Shown: piece after piece, positions 1-9,129 of the stretch
How the letters are laid out: every line of letters starts with the position of its first letter
Numbering within the stretch: the stretch's first letter is position 1
Origin: JAIRVZ01 sp031553415
Lineage (GTDB): Bacteria > Bacteroidota > Bacteroidia > Bacteroidales > Azobacteroidaceae
DNA length: 64,000 nt
Assembly: GCA_031553415.1 (NCBI GenBank)
Contig: JAVBLO010000017.1
Location: 7,841 to 71,840 of the forward strand
Direction of reading: 5' to 3'
Translations under genes and position numbers: made by a program
The notes under the pieces: generated by a model
Seen by the model: only the letters and a program-made list of their open reading frames with translations
Told to the model about the DNA's origin: nothing
Databases searched by the model: none

Positions 1-1452
1 GGTTTAATTTACATTCAATCTGCGCATCCGTTTGGTCGGAATATGCTGCAAACCAAGCTGCCTGAGCATCCAGAACATCAGTTACACCGACTAAACCTTC
101 ATCGTATGAAAGTTGGGCATATTTCAGGTTTTCTTCTGCCTGCTCCAAATTACTTTGGGTGGATAATAACTTTTTATTCGATTCATCGATTTTATATACA
201 GCCTGCCGATACTGCAATTCTATCTTTTCTTTGGCATCATTCAGTTTGAGTTCATTGATGAAGCGTTCACTTTTAGCAATGCGGACTTTCTGTTTGGATT
301 CTCCCCAATGCAAAACAGGAATTTTCATAACTACACCCACATTCCATGAACCGGAAAATTCTTTTTCAAACCCGTTGAAAAAATCGGGATTTGTGTACAT
401 ATAATTGGCAATCAACCCCACTTCAGGCAAATAATTCGCAACGGCCAATTTCTTTTTAGATTCTGATAAGTCAATCAATTTTTCCAGACTCTTTATTTCC
501 GAACGGTTTTCATACACTTCATCCACAGAAGACAACCCACTGGTATTCAATGGCATATTAATCTGATTTGAGATTTCATCAGTCAATACAACATCACCTG
601 TCATAGGAAGCCCTATTTGGCGGCACAGTTGCATTTTAGCGAGATTTAATCCATTCTGAGCTTTGGTCAGGCTCATATTCACTTCATTCAATTTCACTTT
701 GACCTTCAACATATCTGATTTGGTTGCCATTCCTTCATTAACCAATTCGGAAACATTCTGATTCAACTGCACCAATAGTTTTTGATAATCAGTTGCGGTT
801 TTCACTTTGTTGCCAACCGAAACAACTGTCCAATAGGCATTTTCCGTATCATACAACACTTCAGCAACTTCCGCATTTTGTTGCTCTTTGGCTATATCGA
901 TACCTATTTGAGCCATTTTATTGGCCTGGTAAATCTTTCCTCCCATATAAACAGGCTGCACCAAAGTGAGCGCTCCAAGGAAAGTATTGCGCATATCCAC
1001 AACCAATTCATCACGAGGAATAGTTGTATAATCTTTCCACTGAATTTTTTCCGGGTCAGTTTTAGGGTTAAACGGAACACCATTGGCATCTAATGGAACA
1101 GGTTGCCCATCTATCATTGTCCACTGATTACTGACTTGGTCCTGGCGAAAACCGAAAGTCCCATCCGCCATTTTAGTACCAATAGGCAAAAACTTGTCTT
1201 CCGATAGCAAGTACATTTCATCACTCATGTGAAGATACGACAGTGAAGCATCCACTTTGGGAAAGTAAGCCGCTTTCGCCTGTTTCTTTTTATATTCCGC
1301 CATTTTTACTTCTTCCTGTTTGATTTGCATGTCATTGTTTTGCTTCAATGCCAGGTTCAAACAATCTTCCAACGACAAATATGTTTGTGCTGAAATTACG
1401 GAAGAAAAAAGAAACAACATTCCATATATATACAATCCTTTTCTTTTCATTT
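1..1452 (-). CDS. TolC-family outer-membrane efflux protein (3' end cut by window edge)
   Basis: Translating the minus strand from the ATG at 1452 gives an uninterrupted frame of about 484 residues running off the left edge. A signal peptide ends near FSSVISAQ. The mature part has the heptad-rich helical pattern of outer membrane efflux proteins, with two internally similar halves; the later half reads YDEGLVGVTDVLDAQ, typical of the end of TolC/OprM-like proteins. Only the last few residues should be missing. Such proteins form the outer-membrane channel of tripartite RND or ABC/MFS exporters, whose other subunits would lie beyond the edge. The gene follows a MarR regulator by about 50 bp on the same strand, so the two probably form a drug-responsive operon. 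Substrate unknown. Confidence 0.9.
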
Positions 1453-1466
1453 TATTAATCATATCA

Positions 1467-1491
1467 TAAACAACAATTGCATAAACAACTT
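1467..1491. promoter_or_regulatory. Candidate MarR operator upstream of the tolC-like gene
   Basis: In the 51-bp gap between marR stop and the tolC-like start lie two direct copies of CATAAACAAC (1467-1476 and 1482-1491). The second is preceded by AATTG, giving a TTG-N6-CAA dyad centred on CATAAA. The same core sits over the predicted marR transcription start, which suggests one regulator binding both places. Inference from shared sequence only. Confidence 0.45.
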
Positions 1492-1503
1492 TTTAGCTTA
1501 AAA

Positions 1504-1950
1504 TTAATCCGACAGTTTAGAAAAAACTTTCTTCAACACATTGCGGCAAATTTCGACTTCTTTTTCGGAAAATTCGTCTAACGTTTTTGCTACCAAATCA
1601 TTTACTATATCTGTAGATTTTTTTTCCAAATCAACACCTTTCTGTGTCAGGTGAATCAGCTTGGCACGCCGGTCAGTAGCATCAGGAACCCTGACAACCA
1701 AACCTCTTTTTTCAAGGTTATCAATCAATCTTGTCATACTGGGCTTATCACGGAAAGTGATATCAGAAAGCGTTTGCTGTGTCACTTTATCCTGATGCCA
1801 CAAGCAAGCCAAAACGGTCCACTGCTCAACTGTTATACCAAGACTGGCTTCCTTAAATTTACCATACAAGTACCGGTTAATTATCATCGATAATTTTCCG
1901 TTCAATATACCAAATAATTCCTGTTGATTAAGCTTTTTTGTTTGTTTCAT
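1504..1950 (-). CDS. MarR-family transcriptional regulator
   Basis: A winged helix-turn-helix regulator of about 148 residues, the usual MarR length. The family core is visible: LGITVEQWTVLACLWHQDKVTQQTLSDITFRDKPSMTR (quoted here in part) contains the HTH, followed by the wing region with KRGLVVRVPDATDRRAK and the DRR signature. The frame is open up to a TTG at 1980, but a promoter at 1986-2016 places the transcription start near 1979. The ATG at 1950 (MKQTKK) therefore gives a sensible leader of about 30 nt; ATGs at 1974 and 1959 are alternatives. It probably represses itself and the efflux gene behind it. The ligand cannot be inferred. Confidence 0.88.
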   Translation of the reverse strand: MKQTKKLNQQELFGILNGKLSMIINRYLYGKFKEASLGITVEQWTVLACLWHQDKVTQQTLSDITFRDKPSMTRLIDNLEKRGLVVRVPDATDRRAKLIHLTQKGVDLEKKSTDIVNDLVAKTLDEFSEKEVEICRNVLKKVFSKLSD

Positions 1951-1965
1951 TTGTCGCATATTTAA

Positions 1966-1983
1966 TAGTTGCATAAACAACGA
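1966..1983. promoter_or_regulatory. Candidate MarR autoregulatory operator
   Basis: TAGTTG-CATAAA-CAACGA is an imperfect dyad (TAGTTG / CAACGA arms) lying across the predicted transcription start of marR. The 11-base core GCATAAACAAC is repeated exactly at 1481-1491 before the tolC-like gene. Size and position fit MarR-type autorepression. Confidence 0.45.
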
Positions 1984-1985
1984 TA

Positions 1986-2016
1986 CAAAAATACAACTAT
2001 ATTTAAGGTGAACAAA
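1986..2016 (-). promoter_or_regulatory. Bacteroidota-type promoter of marR
   Basis: Read on the minus strand: TTTG (2016-2013), a 19-nt spacer, then TATTTTTG (1993-1986), matching the Bacteroidota -33/-7 consensus TTTG / TAnnTTTG. The transcription start would fall near 1979. Confidence 0.55.
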
Positions 2017-2080
2017 TAGTTAATCACTTTAACAATAATAAATGTAATCTTAAAAAATTGGAAAATACCTATAAAAGCCG

Positions 2081-2449
2081 TCTTGACTTTTGTTGGAAGT
2101 TCAATTAGGGAACGATTTGAGCTATTTTTCGACAGGATTTACGGGATTTATAGGATTTTAGGAAATCTTCACCTCAGAGCGGTGTCATGTTTATAGCCGT
2201 GGGTAAGCGATAGCGCAGCCCACGGTAAAAATGCCATCCAAATCTCCAAAATAGCCGCGTAGCGGCGGCACAACCGAAACATGTATCGCCCCTACAGGGC
2301 TTGGATTGTCGGGCGGCTCATCAACCGTGGGTTAAAAACCCACGGCTACAAACATATAACCGCTCTGCGGTTAATCCTGTAAATCTTGTTAATCCTGTCA
2401 AAAAAAACATTCAAATAGAGTCCATTTGAAAATAAATAAAAAGTCAAGA
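2081..2449. repeat. Large composite inverted repeat (REP/MITE-like) in a gene-free region
   Basis: The outer arms TCTTGACTTTT (2081) and AAAAGTCAAGA (2439) enclose GACAGGATT-type arms (2131-2157 against 2373-2399). Inside these are CAGAGCGGT...TAGCCGTGGGT (from about 2174) and its counterpart ACCCACGGCTA...CGCTCTGCGG (2338-2370). The centre holds smaller hairpins such as CCGCGTAGCGG and CCCCTACAGGG. The whole forms one nested imperfect palindrome with no ORF of note. It resembles palindromic dispersed elements mobilised in trans by REP-associated transposases. No transposase gene lies nearby. Confidence 0.6.
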
Positions 2450-2548
2450 TGAGTTCATAAGGTAGTACATCATCAAACTACATGAAATAGAGTATAAATA
2501 ATCTACAGTAGGGGGAGCATATAACAGAAGATACTACTTGCATTATTG

Positions 2549-2627
2549 TACAATCAGATTGTAGAATCATTACAATCAGATTGTAGTAAATATGCAAAGG
2601 GATTGTACAGAGTGTACAATCCCTTTG
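2549..2627. repeat. Cluster of ATTGTA palindromes and a 15-bp perfect hairpin
   Basis: TACAATCAGATTGTA, a perfect 7-bp-arm palindrome, occurs at 2549-2563 and again at 2571-2585, with centres 22 bp apart. It is followed by a perfect 15-bp stem with a 3-nt loop (2595-2609 / 2613-2627) whose arms also contain ATTGTACA. The hairpin lies just beyond the rnr stop (2671, minus strand) but has no T-tract. It may mark the rnr 3' end, or the palindromes may be operators; no adjacent promoter was recognised. Confidence 0.5.
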
Positions 2628-2670
2628 TAATATCTATAATATGGTAAGATTTTTATTAGGCAATACCAGG

Positions 2671-4818
2671 TTATTCAACCAACGCAAAATCCAGTTGTTT
2701 CCGTTCCAGATTAGCCCTTGCCACTTTAATTGTAATCGGGTCACCCAAATTGTATTTACGCCTGTTCCGTCTTCCAATCAGGCAATAATTCTTTTCATCG
2801 AATTCATAATAATCATCATCTAAATCACGGATTGGCACCATGCCTTCACACTTGTTTTCATTCAGTTCCACATATAATCCCCATTCCGTAACTCCGGAAA
2901 TCACTCCATCGAATATCATACCTAACTTATCGGACATAAACTCAACCTGTTTATACTTAACAGATGCCCGCTCGGCCATGGCAGCAGTATTTTCCATTGC
3001 AGAACAATGCTTGCATTCTTCTTCTGTTTTGCCTTCCGGAACCGAACGCCCGGCAGAAAAGTAACGCTCCAGCAAACGGTGCACCATCATATCTGGATAA
3101 CGGCGGATAGGAGATGTAAAATGCGTATAATAATCGAAAGCAAGTCCGTAGTGACCAATATTCTGTGTAGAATATTGTGCTTTAGCCATTGCACGCACAG
3201 CAACAGTCTCAATCAGGTTTTGTTCTTTCTTACCTTGCACCTGATCCAATAGCTTATTGATTCCTTTCGAAACTTCAGCTTCTGCTCCTGTTGTTTTTAT
3301 TTTATACCCGAAACGGCGGATAAATTCTGCAAAATTCTGCATTTTCTCCGGATCCGGCAAATCATGCACACGGTATACAAAAGTCTTTGGTTTCTGACCT
3401 TTAGGAGTTTTCCCTATTGCTTCGGCAACAGTCCTGTTAGCTAACAACATGAATTCTTCAATCAGTTTATTGGCATCTTTCGACTCCTTGAAATATACAC
3501 TCAAAGGTTTGCCGTTTTCGTCAATTTCGAATTTCACTTCGTAACGGTCGAAATTAATCGCTCCGGCCTTGAAGCGTTTTTCCCGCAATTTTTTGGCCAA
3601 TCTATCCAATGTCAGGATTTCATCTTTATAATCACCCTCACCTGTCTCAATAATATTCTGAGCTTCTTCGTATGCAAACCTGCGATCCGAGTTAATTATT
3701 GTGCGGGCTATCCGGTAATTTTTGATTTCGGCACTATCATTTATTTCAAAAATAACCGAAAAACAAAGTTTGTCTTCATTGGGGCGCAAGGAACAAAGTT
3801 GGTTACATAAACGTTCCGGCAGCATTGGGATAGTCCGGTCGACCAAATAAACTGAAGTGGCCCGGTTATATGCTTCTTTATCAATAATGTCATCTATTCT
3901 CACATAATGCGTAACATCCGCAATATGCACACCTATTTCCCAAAGCCCATTTTCTTGTTTCCTGACAGACAAAGCATCATCAAAATCCTTGGCATCTTTC
4001 GGGTCAATCGTAAAAGTTGTGACTTTACGGAAATCTTCCCGGTTTTTTACCTCCTCTTTGGAAATTTCCAATGGTATCTTATCTGCAGCTTTTTCCACAT
4101 TTTCGGGATATTTATAAGGTAAACCGAATTCAGCAAGAATAGCATGCATTTCCGTATTGTTATTTCCGGCTTCACCTAAAATATCAACCACCTCTCCTAT
4201 CGGATTCTTCGCTCTGTCGGGCCATTCAAGGATTTTCACCACTGCTTTCTGTCCGCTTACCCCGCCTTTTAATTTATCTCTCGGAATAAAAATATCATTA
4301 GCCAATATTTTACTGTCCATTACTAAAAATGCAAAGTTCTTTTGTACTTCTAATGTTCCGACAAAAGTATGCTGTGTACGTTCCAGTATTTCAATGATTT
4401 CGGCTTCCGGATCGCGTCCTTTTCTTTTAGCAAGAATCTGTACTTTCACACGATCGCCGTTCATTGCATGCATGGAATTACGCTCTGCAACAAAGATAGG
4501 GTTACCACCACCTTCCGGTTTAAAAGAATTCTTTCCGTTTGACTTGCGTTCAAAAGTTCCTTCAGCAATCGTTCCAAGTCCATTCAAACGGTATTTTCCC
4601 CTATCTTCTTCTATCAGGAAATCGTCGGCCTGCAAAGAGGCTAAAATATCATTAACTAACAATTTATTTACCTGAGTAGTAGCGCCAATTTCTGCACTCA
4701 CCTGTTTATAATTCATCAATTCGCGGGGATGCGTATTGAACCAGTTGATTATCCTGCTGATAATTTCTTTTTTTGTCAGGCGTTTGGATGAATTCATCCC
4801 CTTAACTTTTTTCTTCAT
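2671..4818 (-). CDS. rnr: Ribonuclease R (3'-5' exoribonuclease)
   Basis: A processive RNA-degrading enzyme of the RNB family, 715 residues. Domain order: N-terminal winged helix (about 12-75), cold-shock domains (about 80-215), RNB catalytic domain (about 255-585), C-terminal S1 domain (about 630-712). The catalytic signature IDPKDAKDFDDALS is at 271-284, so the metal-binding aspartates D272, D278, D280 and D281 fall at the positions used in E. coli RNase R. The family motif HYGLAFDYYTHFTSPIRRYPD is also present. The usual lysine-rich C-terminal tail is absent; the protein ends soon after S1. It stands alone, divergent from the DUF3857 genes. Confidence 0.96.
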   Translation of the reverse strand: MKKKVKGMNSSKRLTKKEIISRIINWFNTHPRELMNYKQVSAEIGATTQVNKLLVNDILASLQADDFLIEEDRGKYRLNGLGTIAEGTFERKSNGKNSFKPEGGGNPIFVAERNSMHAMNGDRVKVQILAKRKGRDPEAEIIEILERTQHTFVGTLEVQKNFAFLVMDSKILANDIFIPRDKLKGGVSGQKAVVKILEWPDRAKNPIGEVVDILGEAGNNNTEMHAILAEFGLPYKYPENVEKAADKIPLEISKEEVKNREDFRKVTTFTIDPKDAKDFDDALSVRKQENGLWEIGVHIADVTHYVRIDDIIDKEAYNRATSVYLVDRTIPMLPERLCNQLCSLRPNEDKLCFSVIFEINDSAEIKNYRIARTIINSDRRFAYEEAQNIIETGEGDYKDEILTLDRLAKKLREKRFKAGAINFDRYEVKFEIDENGKPLSVYFKESKDANKLIEEFMLLANRTVAEAIGKTPKGQKPKTFVYRVHDLPDPEKMQNFAEFIRRFGYKIKTTGAEAEVSKGINKLLDQVQGKKEQNLIETVAVRAMAKAQYSTQNIGHYGLAFDYYTHFTSPIRRYPDMMVHRLLERYFSAGRSVPEGKTEEECKHCSAMENTAAMAERASVKYKQVEFMSDKLGMIFDGVISGVTEWGLYVELNENKCEGMVPIRDLDDDYYEFDEKNYCLIGRRNRRKYNLGDPITIKVARANLERKQLDFALVE

Positions 4819-4823
4819 GATAG

Positions 4824-4910
4824 TTATACGTTGTACGTTTTACGTTATACGTTTTAAATTTTATCGTTATATGTTCAAACGTAATACGTATAACGTAAAA
4901 CGTAAAACAT
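4824..4910. repeat. Self-complementary 7-bp-period repeat (ACGTTTT type)
   Basis: Degenerate heptamers ACGTTGT / ACGTTTT / ACGTTAT / ACGTTTT on the left are mirrored on the right by AACGTAAAACGTAAAA. The exact shared arm is TACGTTTTACGTTATACGT (19 bp). It lies in the divergent gap between rnr and the first DUF3857 gene. Confidence 0.6.
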
Positions 4911-4943
4911 AATATATTGCGCAAATATAAGTATAAAAACCTC

Positions 4944-4972
4944 TTGTGTATTTCAAAAAAAGATTATTTTTG
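4944..4972 (+). promoter_or_regulatory. Promoter of the DUF3857 pair
   Basis: TTG at 4944-4946 and TATTTTTG at 4965-4972, separated by 18 nt, fit the Bacteroidota -33/-7 consensus. The start codon follows about 37 nt after the predicted transcription start. Confidence 0.5.
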
Positions 4973-5015
4973 CCTTTGTTATCACTATCTATTTATTAAT
5001 TAAAACTTCATTGCC

Positions 5016-7001
5016 ATGCGTACTGTTATGAAAAACTTCATTGTTCTTATGCTCCTGCTTTGTGTAGCACAATTTTCCCCAGCCCAGGAAAAACAAAAAT
5101 TCGGCGATATATCTCCAGAAATTTTACAAATGACGAGTTATGAAAAAGATACCACAGCGTCTGCGGTTGTCCTTTATGAATATTGTGATGTTTATTATCA
5201 ACTCAATCCAATAACAGTAGATTTTGAAATTGTTACAGAATATACAGTACGCATTAAAATACTTACCCAGGAAGGTACCGGATATGCCAACCAAAACATA
5301 CATTTTTATAAAGGAAGCACTCGTGCCGGCAGCGAAGATATTTCCGGGCTTACCGGTTTTACTTATAACCTCGAAGGCGGAAAAGTAGTCAAGGAAAAAC
5401 TATCTAAAGATTATATTTTCACCGAAGATATTACAGAACACCGGAAAAGGTTGAAATTTTCCATGCCTGCCGTCAAAGTGGGTTCTGTAATTGAATATAA
5501 ATACAAACAAACCTCTCCTTTTTATTATGATCCTGAAAATTATAAATTCCAACGGTCAATTCCGGTTCAATACAGCTACTTTGCCATTAAAATCCCTGAA
5601 TATTTTTCATTCAACAGGGAAACCAGAGGATATGAACCCATCAAAGTAAATATCAAAAAAGTCAATCAAACATTTACCTTCAAAGCACAATTATTGAGTT
5701 GTACGGTTGAAGAAATTTCAGCAGAAGCAAGAGATTTACCTGCACTGAAAGATGAAAGTTTCGTTTGGAATTATTACGATTTTATGTCGGGTATTACTTT
5801 CGAACTCAGGAAAATAGAAATCCCCGGACAAGTTTATAAAAATTATTCCCAAACATGGAACGATATAGTCAAGCAGCTAGACGAAAGTGATGCTTTCGGC
5901 AAACAAATGAATAATAAAAATTTGTTTAAAGATGAATTGACTTCTGTCTTAGCAGGAAAGACGGAAGATATTGAAAAAATCAGGGTAATTTTAGACATGG
6001 TCCGTAATAAAGTCAAATGGAACGACAAAGCAACATTGGGCGCTGAAAACGTCAAAAAAGCATTAAAAGACGGCGTAGGCTCAAGCGGGGAAATCAATGC
6101 GTTGTTAATTTGCGCGCTCAGGGATGCCGGATTCAACGCCAATCCTGTAGCCATGAGTTTGCGTAGCAGAGGCCGTATACCTATGACTTATCCTAGTATC
6201 GATAACCTGAACTATTTCATTGTTTGCGTAACTTCCGGAGAAAGTAAATATTACTTAGATGCTACCCTTCGCTATACCGATATCAATGTTATTCCGATTG
6301 ACTGCATGGTAGATAAGGCATTAAGCACGCAATCGGGAAGGTTCGAATGGGTTGATTTAACCAACATTGTCAAAAATGCATCTATTTGCAATATTATCGC
6401 ATCATTCAACGAAGAAGGAACATTATCGGGAAATATATTCCAAATCTATGGCGGAGAATCTGCTTTTCTATTCAAAAAAAAATATGATGCAGCCAAAGAC
6501 CAAAGCGACTATATTGAAAAAGAAGAAACCCATAGTGATATTAAAATCTCGAATTACAGTTTTGAAGAAAAAAGGGAAAAATCGTACTCTTTCCTGGAAA
6601 AATATGATTTCACAAAAAACGATATCCAATTAGCTGAAAATGAGATTATTTCTATCAATCCGTTACTGTTTGCCGCCATGAAAACAAATTCTTTCAAGCA
6701 GGAAACAAGAAAGCTTCCTGTCGAGTTTTCATATCCTTACGAAACAAGAGTCAACTTAAACTTGAATATCCCGGAAGGATATATAGTTGATGAAATGCCG
6801 GAATCCGTAAAATACACATACGAAGACAACCTGGCATCCTTCAGCTATTTAGTCAGGCAAACCGATAATACACTCCAGCTTACTTATCGTTTTAACCTGA
6901 ACACATGTATAGTTCCCGCCGCAAATTATGAACATTTGCGGGATTTCTGGTCTAAAATGTTTGCTAAAAACAATGAGTTTATTACTTTAAAAAAGAAGTG
7001 A
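5016..7001 (+). CDS. DUF3857 / transglutaminase-like exported protein, probably catalytically inactive
   Basis: A 661-residue exported protein. The signal peptide is best seen from the second methionine at 5028 (MKNFIVLMLLLCVAQFSPAQ). The N-terminal half matches the beta-rich DUF3857 domain (for example VKVGSVIEYKYKQTSPF). A transglutaminase-like core follows around residues 300-430. The position normally holding the catalytic cysteine (GDCK or GNCAD type) reads GVGSSGEINAL, and the catalytic-histidine position reads NLNYFIV, while the aspartate (YYLDAT) remains. The paralogue immediately downstream keeps Cys and His. This copy is therefore probably a structural or binding protein in the periplasm. 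The 23-nt gap to the next gene indicates an operon. Role unknown. Confidence 0.82.
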   Translation: MRTVMKNFIVLMLLLCVAQFSPAQEKQKFGDISPEILQMTSYEKDTTASAVVLYEYCDVYYQLNPITVDFEIVTEYTVRIKILTQEGTGYANQNIHFYKGSTRAGSEDISGLTGFTYNLEGGKVVKEKLSKDYIFTEDITEHRKRLKFSMPAVKVGSVIEYKYKQTSPFYYDPENYKFQRSIPVQYSYFAIKIPEYFSFNRETRGYEPIKVNIKKVNQTFTFKAQLLSCTVEEISAEARDLPALKDESFVWNYYDFMSGITFELRKIEIPGQVYKNYSQTWNDIVKQLDESDAFGKQMNNKNLFKDELTSVLAGKTEDIEKIRVILDMVRNKVKWNDKATLGAENVKKALKDGVGSSGEINALLICALRDAGFNANPVAMSLRSRGRIPMTYPSIDNLNYFIVCVTSGESKYYLDATLRYTDINVIPIDCMVDKALSTQSGRFEWVDLTNIVKNASICNIIASFNEEGTLSGNIFQIYGGESAFLFKKKYDAAKDQSDYIEKEETHSDIKISNYSFEEKREKSYSFLEKYDFTKNDIQLAENEIISINPLLFAAMKTNSFKQETRKLPVEFSYPYETRVNLNLNIPEGYIVDEMPESVKYTYEDNLASFSYLVRQTDNTLQLTYRFNLNTCIVPAANYEHLRDFWSKMFAKNNEFITLKKK

Positions 7002-7024
7002 ACTAACTTCTAATTTCTTAAACA

Positions 7025-8923
7025 ATGAAATATAATTTTGTTTTCTTTTTTAGTCTTTTCTTACTGCTGAATATACACGGCATAAAAGCCGACGGATATC
7101 CGGCTGCAGCCATTCCTGAAAACCTGAAGAAAGATGCATACGCAGTTGTCAGGGAATCTTCGGAATCGTTCAAGCAGCAGGACTTACAATCAGGAACTTA
7201 CAAAGCAAGTTATACTATAACTATTTTAGGTGAGAAAGGTAACCTGTATGCCAATTTTTTCACTTATGAAGATTCTTTCCATGAGTTGAAAAGTTTTTCG
7301 GGAGAGATTATCAATGCAGCAGGAAAAACAATAAAGAAGATAGGCAAAAAGGAATTGACTACTACTGCATTATCTTCCGAACTGGCAACCGATGTCAAGC
7401 ATACTTTTTATGAATACCATACTCCGGCATATCCTTTTACCATCAGATATGAATATGAAATAAAATACAAAAATGGTATCTGTATATATCCGGCTTTTTA
7501 CCCTATTCCGGGATTTAATGTTGCATTGGAAAAGGCTTATTATACTTTATCGTTACCCAAAGATTTAAATTTAAGACATAAGAACCAGGCTGTTAAAATA
7601 AATCCGGAAAAGTCGGTTATCAACAACGACAGTGTTTTCAAATGGACATTGACTGATTTCGAAGCACTCCCTTATGAACGTTTTGCTCCCATAAATGAAA
7701 TATTACCGGTTGTATTACTTTCCCCGGCCAAATTTTGCATGTATGATAAGTGCGGAGATATGTCATCCTGGGAAAGTTTCGGAAAATGGCAACAAGAATT
7801 ATTAGTCGGCAGGGATAAGTTACCTCAGAAAACAATTGACAAAATCAAAGAATTGACGGCAGATGTTCCGGATGAAAAGGAAAAAGTTAAGCGTATATAT
7901 GAATACATGCAAAGCTCTACTCATTATGTGAGCATACAATTAGGCATTGGCGGCTGGCAACCGATGTTGGCTTCCGATGTGGCAAAAACCGGATTCGGAG
8001 ATTGTAAGGCTTTGACAAACTATATGAAGTCGATGCTGGAGGTTGTTGATATTCCTTCCTACTATGTAGTCATCAGCATGAATAAAAAACGCTTTTTCAA
8101 GGATTATCCAAGCTTTGGACAAGCAAATCATGTTATCCTTATGGTACCAATGGAAAAAGACAGTGTTTGGTTAGAATGTACAAGCCAACTGCTTCCTTTT
8201 GGTTATATACACAGTGACATTGCGGGACATGATGCTATGGCTGTAGGAAAAGACAAATCATACTTTTGTACGCTTCCCTCCTACCCTCAATCTGCCAGTC
8301 AGGAATTAAATGCCATTGATGTAGGTTTGGAAGGAAACGGAACCGCTAACTTAAAAATACATACAAGTTACAAACTTGAGGAATACGAAAATATTTTATT
8401 CAAAATGAGAGGATTAAGCAACAAAGAAGAAAATAATTTCCTGGCAGGATTATTGAAAGTACACAAGCCTCAAATCACTGACTTCAAGAAAGAAGAAACC
8501 CGGAACAGTCATCCGGAAATGGCTCTTTATTATGCTGTTGGTTGTGAAGATTATGCTTCCCAAACAGGTTCCCGCATGTTTATTCCACTCAATCCGGCAC
8601 GAATGGGGATGAAAGGATTTCTGACAGGTTCAACTCGCCGGTTTGATATAGTTCTCGAATCAGGAACATTCCAATCAGATACGATTTCGATGCAAATTCC
8701 CGAAGGTTATACTTTGGAACAGAAACCGAAAACAGGTGATATCATTTCTGAATACGGTTCATTTAAAAATACACTTGTTCAGGAAAATAATACTTTAAAA
8801 TACATACAGACTTTAGAAATCAAACCCGGGCGTTATCCGGCAAGCCAATTTGAAGAAATGAAAAAATTCTTCAATCAAATCGATACTTACCAGGAAGGGA
8901 AAATCGGGTTTAAGAAAATATAG
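7025..8923 (+). CDS. DUF3857 / transglutaminase-like exported protein
   Basis: 632 residues with a signal peptide (MKYNFVFFFSLFLLLNIHG). It has an N-terminal DUF3857 domain and a transglutaminase-like domain with apparent catalytic residues: Cys in TGFGDCKALTNYM, His in GQANHVILMV, and an acidic residue in VWLECTSQ. The C-terminal beta domain matches its neighbour. Proteins of this kind are common in Bacteroidota and are thought to act on peptides or proteins in the periplasm or at the outer membrane; no substrate is established. It is the second gene of a two-gene operon and is a paralogue of the first, with the active site preserved. Confidence 0.85.
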   Translation: MKYNFVFFFSLFLLLNIHGIKADGYPAAAIPENLKKDAYAVVRESSESFKQQDLQSGTYKASYTITILGEKGNLYANFFTYEDSFHELKSFSGEIINAAGKTIKKIGKKELTTTALSSELATDVKHTFYEYHTPAYPFTIRYEYEIKYKNGICIYPAFYPIPGFNVALEKAYYTLSLPKDLNLRHKNQAVKINPEKSVINNDSVFKWTLTDFEALPYERFAPINEILPVVLLSPAKFCMYDKCGDMSSWESFGKWQQELLVGRDKLPQKTIDKIKELTADVPDEKEKVKRIYEYMQSSTHYVSIQLGIGGWQPMLASDVAKTGFGDCKALTNYMKSMLEVVDIPSYYVVISMNKKRFFKDYPSFGQANHVILMVPMEKDSVWLECTSQLLPFGYIHSDIAGHDAMAVGKDKSYFCTLPSYPQSASQELNAIDVGLEGNGTANLKIHTSYKLEEYENILFKMRGLSNKEENNFLAGLLKVHKPQITDFKKEETRNSHPEMALYYAVGCEDYASQTGSRMFIPLNPARMGMKGFLTGSTRRFDIVLESGTFQSDTISMQIPEGYTLEQKPKTGDIISEYGSFKNTLVQENNTLKYIQTLEIKPGRYPASQFEEMKKFFNQIDTYQEGKIGFKKI

Positions 8924-8967
8924 GGAACTAATTGTACATTTAAAAATGGTGCAATTGCAGCGTTATA

Positions 8968-9095
8968 GGCGTAAGCGCTCGGCGTAGTTTTTAACTACGT
9001 CGTACTTGAAAGCAAGCCTCTTGGCTTGCTAAATGCAAAGCAGAGCTTTGCTTCTATAAACGACGTAGTTAAAAACTACGCCGAGCGCTTACGCC
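8968..9095. repeat. Cruciform element: perfect 36-bp inverted repeat enclosing two hairpins
   Basis: The arm at 8968-9003, starting GGCGTAAGCGCTCGG, is the exact reverse complement of 9060-9095 (36 of 36 bases). The 56-nt interior forms two further perfect hairpins: AGCAAGCC/GGCTTGCT (9011-9030) and GCAAAGC/GCTTTGC (9035-9051). Transcript or single-stranded DNA would fold as a three-way junction. GC content is higher than in its surroundings, suggesting an inserted palindromic element. It separates the DUF3857 operon from the DUF2339 operon. Confidence 0.75.
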
Positions 9096-9129
9096 AGATT
9101 TCGTTTTGCAAAAAACATTCAACACAAAT

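Noticed and set aside
4157..4675. 172-codon plus-strand ORF inside rnr
   Set aside because: Antisense to conserved RNase R domains; composition typical of a shadow frame.
9106..9129. TTG at 9106 as the DUF2339 start
   Set aside because: It adds eight unconserved residues beside the cruciform element; ATG 9130 begins the coiled-coil N-terminus.
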